Positions 59,095 through 64,000 of a stretch of DNA of 64,000 nucleotides are shown in pieces; position 1 is the first letter of the stretch; the number at the start of each line of letters is the position of its first letter. The notes beneath the pieces are model-generated. The model made no database searches. It was not told the origin of the DNA and saw only the letters and a program-made list of their open reading frames with translations. Origin of the DNA: Aurantiochytrium sp. KH105 (Eukaryota > Sar > Bigyra > Thraustochytrida > Thraustochytriidae); assembly GCA_003116975.1 (NCBI GenBank), contig BGKB01000159.1:62001-126000 (forward strand), in the 5' to 3' direction. The position numbers were made by a program, and so were the translations under genes.

Positions 59095-60128
59095 CTCTAC
59101 AAAGAACTCGAGTCAAAATGTATGTGCATCGCCAAAATGTATGTGTCTCGCCAAAATGCATTCGTATTACCAAAATGTATCTGTAACGCCTTGTTCCAAC
59201 GCGATTGTCTCGAGAACTCGTGGCTCTCGAAGCGATTATGCAATGTTGATCTTTAATTGATGCGTTTTGTGCTGTTCTAGAACTATCCTTGGTGCGGACT
59301 ATCGTCGCTTCCAGTGCCTGCATCGGTCTGCAACTTCTTGTTCCGTCCCGAATGCTTGGCTTCAGTGGTAGCCGGATTGCGACCCTAGTCTACTTGTCAC
59401 TAGATCTAAGTAAGTATGAACCATTTGGCGGTTGCGCACCCCTTGCACAGCGTGCACACGGGGTACTGCGTGCGCCCACCGACTAAAGATGTTTGAGGCA
59501 GGTTCTCCTTTTGAAAGGCAAACCTTGTAGCATTGTCGATGCTTGCCAGCCTTGCGGGACAATAAAGTCTAACGCGATTCGGGTTCAGAGACGTGGCGCA
59601 AGCCAGCATGGCCTTTCAGGGTTGTCGGCAGCATGAAGCGTCACGTCGTCGTCAGCGAAAGAGCAAGTGCTTGGCCTCCAGCAGGCTTCGCTGTGCTCGA
59701 AAGGGACCCTTGCCGTTGCACTCACAACCCCGTGCGCATTGCGTGTCTCGGACGCACCGGCCGAATATTGACGTCTTGCCTTCTTCGCAGACGAAAAGGT
59801 CACATGGCGGCCCATGGGCTCGATTTTTCCTTGCCTGCCGTGGCTTTGCTAAAGGTGCTATTTGCATCCAGAACGTGAAAAGTCTTGTGTTTGAGCACAA
59901 AAATAAATATCATGCTATTATGATAACCTGAGCTAATTTTTCTAAAACAAGAATTCTGTTCGTAGTAGACACGAGACAATTTATACTTTGTTACTGTTAG
60001 TCCAAAACTTTTCATTGTGGAGAGAGGTATAAGCTTGTTGGTTGCGGAGCGGCCTGCTAGTTTCGGCCCAGCTGCGGGGGGTGCACGTAGCCGTCCGCAG
60101 AAAGAGATGCAAAAAGACACGCAGGCAG
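59095..60128. other. Intergenic region with CCAAAATGTATGTG repeats
   Basis: Right after the MFS stop are four copies of a 15-17 bp unit (CCAAAATGTATGTG and variants, 59115-59190). The rest is unique sequence without a supported frame; an 81-codon ATG frame at 59633-59878 has no recognisable feature. AT content rises near 59895-60010. Confidence 0.5.
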
Positions 60129-60706
<578 letters not shown>

Positions 60707-60820
60707 GCGACGCTCGCGCGTTGGCGCGCTACGCGCGGTAGGCAGGGCACGAGGAGACGCTTGCCGCTCGGACCGTGAGTCGGGCACGAAGACGCCCGCC
60801 ACAGCGACAACGGAAAAGAG

Positions 60821-61474
60821 ATGCTTCGTGGTGTTGATACGAGCACGGACAGCGCAGCGGCGTCGGACGCCACCACAAAGGAAGCGAACGTAGACCCGAA
60901 TTCGTTGATTAACTCGCGAGCAAAGATGGAGAGCAATGCCGCTGGAGCAAAAAGCTTTGCGGTTCTCCCGACCATTATATTTGCGCAGTTTGCAGGGACG
61001 TCCTTGTGGTTTGCGCCCAACGCGGTCGCATCTCAGATCGATGGCACTGGCGATACGCAGATCGCCACACTTACGTCGCTCGTGCAAGTAGGCTTCATTG
61101 TCGGTACCTTTGGGCTCACATACCTGAACGTGGCAGATCGGTTCCGCGCAGAGGTCGTTTTTGCGGTCATGTGCTCTCTCGGCAGCCTTTTGAACTTTCT
61201 TTGTGTGCTCAACACGGATTTCGCCGTATGGGCAACCTTGCGAACCCTAGTCGGCGTTTGCCTTGCCGGCGTGTTCCCTGTGGGCATGAAGATTGCTGCC
61301 AAACAGTACCCACATGGACTCGGAGCACGCCTCGGACTGTTTCTCGGCGCTTCCACGCTTGGCACCGCCTTTCCCTGGCTCTTGCGCGGTCTCGGCAATA
61401 CTCTCCCCTTTGAAATGACGCTGCTCGCGGTCTCAGTTCTAAGCCTCATTGGCGGGGCCCTTTTGGTTATCTAG
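60821..61474 (+). pseudogene. MFS transporter paralogue, internally deleted
   Basis: An ATG frame of 217 codons aligned end to end with the first 225 residues of the MFS gene at 57628. After GGALL the intact copy continues with the middle loop and second half; this copy instead reads VI and stops. The next bases (ACTCACCGCAACCGAGTCTGAAA) match the last 60 bp of the intact gene (TTCACCGCAACAGAGCCAGAAG), so roughly 750 bp encoding TM7-12 is missing. The remainder could still encode a six-helix half transporter, but the loss of one MFS lobe makes function doubtful. The 5' flank (GAGGAGACGC...GAAAAGAGATG) is also shared. Confidence 0.85.
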
Positions 61475-61633
61475 ACTCACCGCAACCGAGTCTGAAACAG
61501 CGAATTGGACGAGCCGCACCCAGAAGCAACGCATAATCTTTGCAAACTGACTATAAAGAGATTGGGTATGTATCGGCTTGCCCCAAGCAATGTTTATTCT
61601 TTTATAAAAAGAGATGCCATGGGTTTCAAGAAC
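61475..61633. other. Remnant of MFS 3' end and convergent 3' region
   Basis: It begins with the short leftover of the MFS tail, then unique sequence up to the stop of the OSCA-like gene. Confidence 0.55.
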
Positions 61634-64000
61634 TTATGGCTCCCGAAGCAATGGAGCCGTGTTGGATGACACATCATAGTTAGCCTGTCGAGAGTCTCTG
61701 CCAACATCCTGCGTTGCGGACTCTGGAAGGTCCAAGATCGGAGGCTCGCGCAAGACGGGGAGCTCGTAGGAAAAGAATTCAAAGGCCCCCGACCGGCCTG
61801 AACCAGCAATGCGAGCCGAGGGCGGCGAGGCATGCTGTCGACCTTGAAGTCCATCTTGGCCGAGTTGCTGCTGCTGCAGTCTGTCAGCGCTATTATTTCT
61901 GTACGAGGCAAGAATAGGATCGTCCATGCCATCGTCGTCGTCATCATCGTCGCCGGTATCAAAGGTATCGTCGAGGTTACTACTGCTGTTGTGATGACCT
62001 CCGTGATGATGGCTACCACCGGAAGGCGTCACACCGCTGCCGCCCGCACCCGGGCCCAAGGGTGCGTTAAATCGAATGTTCGCCTTGATTCGTCGACCCA
62101 AATAGTTCGGATCCTCCCCTGTCAGCATGCCGTACTGCCAAACCGAAGCCGCCAACATTGATGCGGGCTCGTCATCGTCAATCTTTTGATCGATACGGGC
62201 CGCAAGATCGAGTGGCAGTGCTGTCACGAGCGGACGGTAGCGAAAGTCAATCATGGCGGCAACAAAGGCAGTCAACAAAAAGAGCACCAGAACAGCTGAC
62301 GACTGCTCATAGCCGCGGCGAAGACTGAGCAAACCAATGAGGGTCAGCTGCGCTACAAGTATCGCCGAGACATAGCAGTAGTAAGTCCGGGTCCACAGGG
62401 TACCTCCTGCATCGAAGCGTTGCATGTTGACGGCGAGAAACATGCGCGCATAGACAAAGTAGGCGACATAAAAGAAGACGCAGGCCACGGGTGCAATAAG
62501 AGGCTGAATGACGGCATAGGAAATGGCAATAAAAAAGAGCAGGAGCATCTGGCCATTGAGTGAAGACAGATTACGGTGCGCCGGAAAGGAGAGAACGTGG
62601 CAGCCGCAGCGCGCGTTGCGGCGGTCGCGGTGCGAGAGGGCGGCGCCGAGAAGGCACCTGCGCAAAAAGTCGAGTAAGACGTCAATGACACGGTACATGT
62701 CCATGCACAGAAATGTTACAAACTTGGTCGCGAAAAAGAGAATGTAGAATGAGGCATTTTGCGGGATGCGCGACGCGAGTGTGGACACAATCTCGGAAGG
62801 TCTGCTCACGTCAATCGAGTTAAAAATGGGGCCCGATACACCGTAAAAGATAAAGACCTGGACAACGAGGAAAACAAAGTACCATGTCGTGGCGAGCTGG
62901 TCCGCGTCCGCCTCCGACGCTCGTGCTTCAACCCGCGCGAGGAAGCAGACCACCGGATTGACAATGGCGAGCAAACTGGACAGCAGGAGCGGTGCCAGCT
63001 GCTCAACAATTGACTCCACCGCAGAGTTGGCTTCGAGAAATTTGCGCAGCTGGGGGATTTCGCGCTTGATTACATCGAGCGATGTAAGCGCGCCAACCGA
63101 GGCCGCAAAGGCGCCCCAGAAAATGACCAGCAAAAAGAAACCCAGACGCGCCGCGTACTTGCTGCAGGCGCGCTGCGTGGCGCCGTAGCCGAGCGAGTCC
63201 CAAATAATATCGTCCGGCTCCGAAGCGTGCACGGCAACCACGCTGTACCGGTGATCCAGAACCGCCTGTGCGGAAATTGTCGCAGCCGTGGCAGAGCTAA
63301 AGGTAATAAAGCATGCACGAATGGGCCGCGCGAGCTTTCCGGCTGCCTCATCCTCTTCAACCTTTTTGTATGCGTAAAAGAGCTCTTCGAAGTCGCGATT
63401 GAGCGCTTCGTACTTTTCCTCGAGGCGAGAGATTGAGTAGCTCACGTCGCCTGACCCAGAGCCGCAGCACATGTTCAAACAGACAGCGTGGCAGCGCGGA
63501 ACTCTTCCATACCGATCGCGAAGTGCCATGAGGCGCGTGATGCGGTCATAACAGGCCATGCGGCGCTTGGCCACGTCTCTCATTTGTTTGAGCAAGGATT
63601 CGTCGTTAAAGCGTACCGGGTCAATGCGTAAAATCTGATCAGGAAATATTCCGGCAAAGTGTCGCCGCAGCCCCTCGGTAGTATGCAAATCGAGGTGCGT
63701 CGGAATGTCGTCGCAAAGGACAGTGAACATCTCGGGCGGCTGTGAGAGCCAGTATGCGGCGCGCACGCGAACAATTTCCCGATATTCGCGGCGCAAGAGC
63801 AGCATGAGGATGAGCGTCGCCACAGCGACGCCGGCCACAGGACACCATAGCAGCGGGCTCCCTGGTGCAATGCTTGCCATGCTGAGCTTGTCGGCACCCG
63901 AGCACACGCAATCCGAATGAAAGGCGTCGCTCTGGCGGCCGACAAGTGTGGACGCAGAATCAAACTGGTGGTAGAATTCTCCATTATTGGAGGACTCGTT
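61634..64000 (-). CDS. OSCA/TMEM63 (CSC1-like) mechanosensitive channel, 5' end beyond the window
   Basis: The frame is open from the right edge to the stop at 61634 (about 788 residues seen). The non-ATG codon at 63907 is not the start, because the residues upstream (to NESSNNGEF at the edge) continue in frame and the OSCA signature straddles it: DKLSMASIAPGSPLLW, then LLLRREYREI. Next are the cytoplasmic RRM-like part (MFTVLCDDIPTHL; the helical insert with NMCCGSG), then the TM core: TMs with YAARLGFFLLVIFWGAFAA, FVFLVVQVFIFYGVSGPIF, RIPQNASFYILFFATKF, QMLLLFFIAISYAVIQPLIAPVACVFFYVAYFVYA. OSCA/TMEM63 proteins are dimeric channels opened by membrane tension or osmolarity. The C-terminal tail has a His/Asp-rich disordered stretch (GGSHHHGGHH, DDDDDDDG). 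The N-terminal first TMs lie outside the window. Confidence 0.88.
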   Translation of the reverse strand, partial: NESSNNGEFYHQFDSASTLVGRQSDAFHSDCVCSGADKLSMASIAPGSPLLWCPVAGVAVATLILMLLLRREYREIVRVRAAYWLSQPPEMFTVLCDDIPTHLDLHTTEGLRRHFAGIFPDQILRIDPVRFNDESLLKQMRDVAKRRMACYDRITRLMALRDRYGRVPRCHAVCLNMCCGSGSGDVSYSISRLEEKYEALNRDFEELFYAYKKVEEDEAAGKLARPIRACFITFSSATAATISAQAVLDHRYSVVAVHASEPDDIIWDSLGYGATQRACSKYAARLGFFLLVIFWGAFAASVGALTSLDVIKREIPQLRKFLEANSAVESIVEQLAPLLLSSLLAIVNPVVCFLARVEARASEADADQLATTWYFVFLVVQVFIFYGVSGPIFNSIDVSRPSEIVSTLASRIPQNASFYILFFATKFVTFLCMDMYRVIDVLLDFLRRCLLGAALSHRDRRNARCGCHVLSFPAHRNLSSLNGQMLLLFFIAISYAVIQPLIAPVACVFFYVAYFVYARMFLAVNMQRFDAGGTLWTRTYYCYVSAILVAQLTLIGLLSLRRGYEQSSAVLVLFLLTAFVAAMIDFRYRPLVTALPLDLAARIDQKIDDDEPASMLAASVWQYGMLTGEDPNYLGRRIKANIRFNAPLGPGAGGSGVTPSGGSHHHGGHHNSSSNLDDTFDTGDDDDDDDGMDDPILASYRNNSADRLQQQQLGQDGLQGRQHASPPSARIAGSGRSGAFEFFSYELPVLREPPILDLPESATQDVGRDSRQANYDVSSNTAPLLREP

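Noticed and set aside
59633..59878. 81-codon ATG frame between the two MFS copies
   Set aside because: No domain, mixed composition, and overlapping frames of the same length on the other strand.

Overview
The window is eukaryotic nuclear DNA. It is GC-rich, with compact and mostly single-exon genes on both strands, many divergent gene pairs with short shared promoters, and abundant simple repeats and homopeptide runs. Two spliced genes with GT-AG introns (107 and 201 bp) were found by joining exons by eye. The gene set includes cilium/flagellum genes (an ARMC9 homologue; an NDK-like/Dpy-30/adenylate-kinase fusion), a stramenopile-like Cys/His repeat protein resembling plant WRKY19-type zinc repeats, and bacterial-type metabolic and transport genes. 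This fits a zoosporic, intron-poor protist. A labyrinthulomycete (thraustochytrid) is the best guess, but that is inference from style and content, not proof.

Layout. 1-8 kb: UBC9, an IQ-motif protein, a split two-exon PIG-Y-like gene, a mitochondrial ABHD11-like hydrolase (two exons) and a VHS-GAT adaptor. 8-16 kb: RRP12, a RING/TPR/J-domain fusion and a bacterial-type dCTP deaminase. 16.3 kb: tRNA-Leu(UAG). 16.7-27 kb: the giant NDK/Dpy-30/adenylate-kinase protein, a hypothetical protein, TIM22 and SAS10/UTP3. 27.8-41 kb: an HSD17B10-like SDR, an AGC-type kinase, a pseudo dual-specificity phosphatase, a PH-J-domain protein and the Cys/His-repeat protein. 41-47.8 kb: a 6.7-kb stretch with no convincing gene, packed with micro- and minisatellites including 34 uninterrupted CTG units. 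47.8-56 kb: a TPP-dependent lyase (ILVBL/HACL2 type), ARMC9, and a local triplication of the ARMC9 3' end plus a convergent gene for a small two-transmembrane protein that I do not recognise. 56-64 kb: an FN3-FN3-thioredoxin protein, a bacterial-like MFS transporter, a large (AAGC)n tract with a 25-N assembly gap, an internally deleted MFS paralogue, and an OSCA/TMEM63-type channel that runs off the right edge.

There is no operon logic. Functional threads that recur are ribosome biogenesis (RRP12, SAS10), mitochondrial biology (TIM22, ABHD11-like, SDR, possibly the deaminase), cilia (ARMC9, NDK/Dpy-30/AK) and chaperone-domain fusions (two separate J-domain proteins with unusual partners). The least explained parts are the two-TM gene triplication, the fusion proteins and the repeat-rich gene desert. 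Start codons were set at the first sensible in-frame ATG, because several long open frames begin with non-ATG codons.
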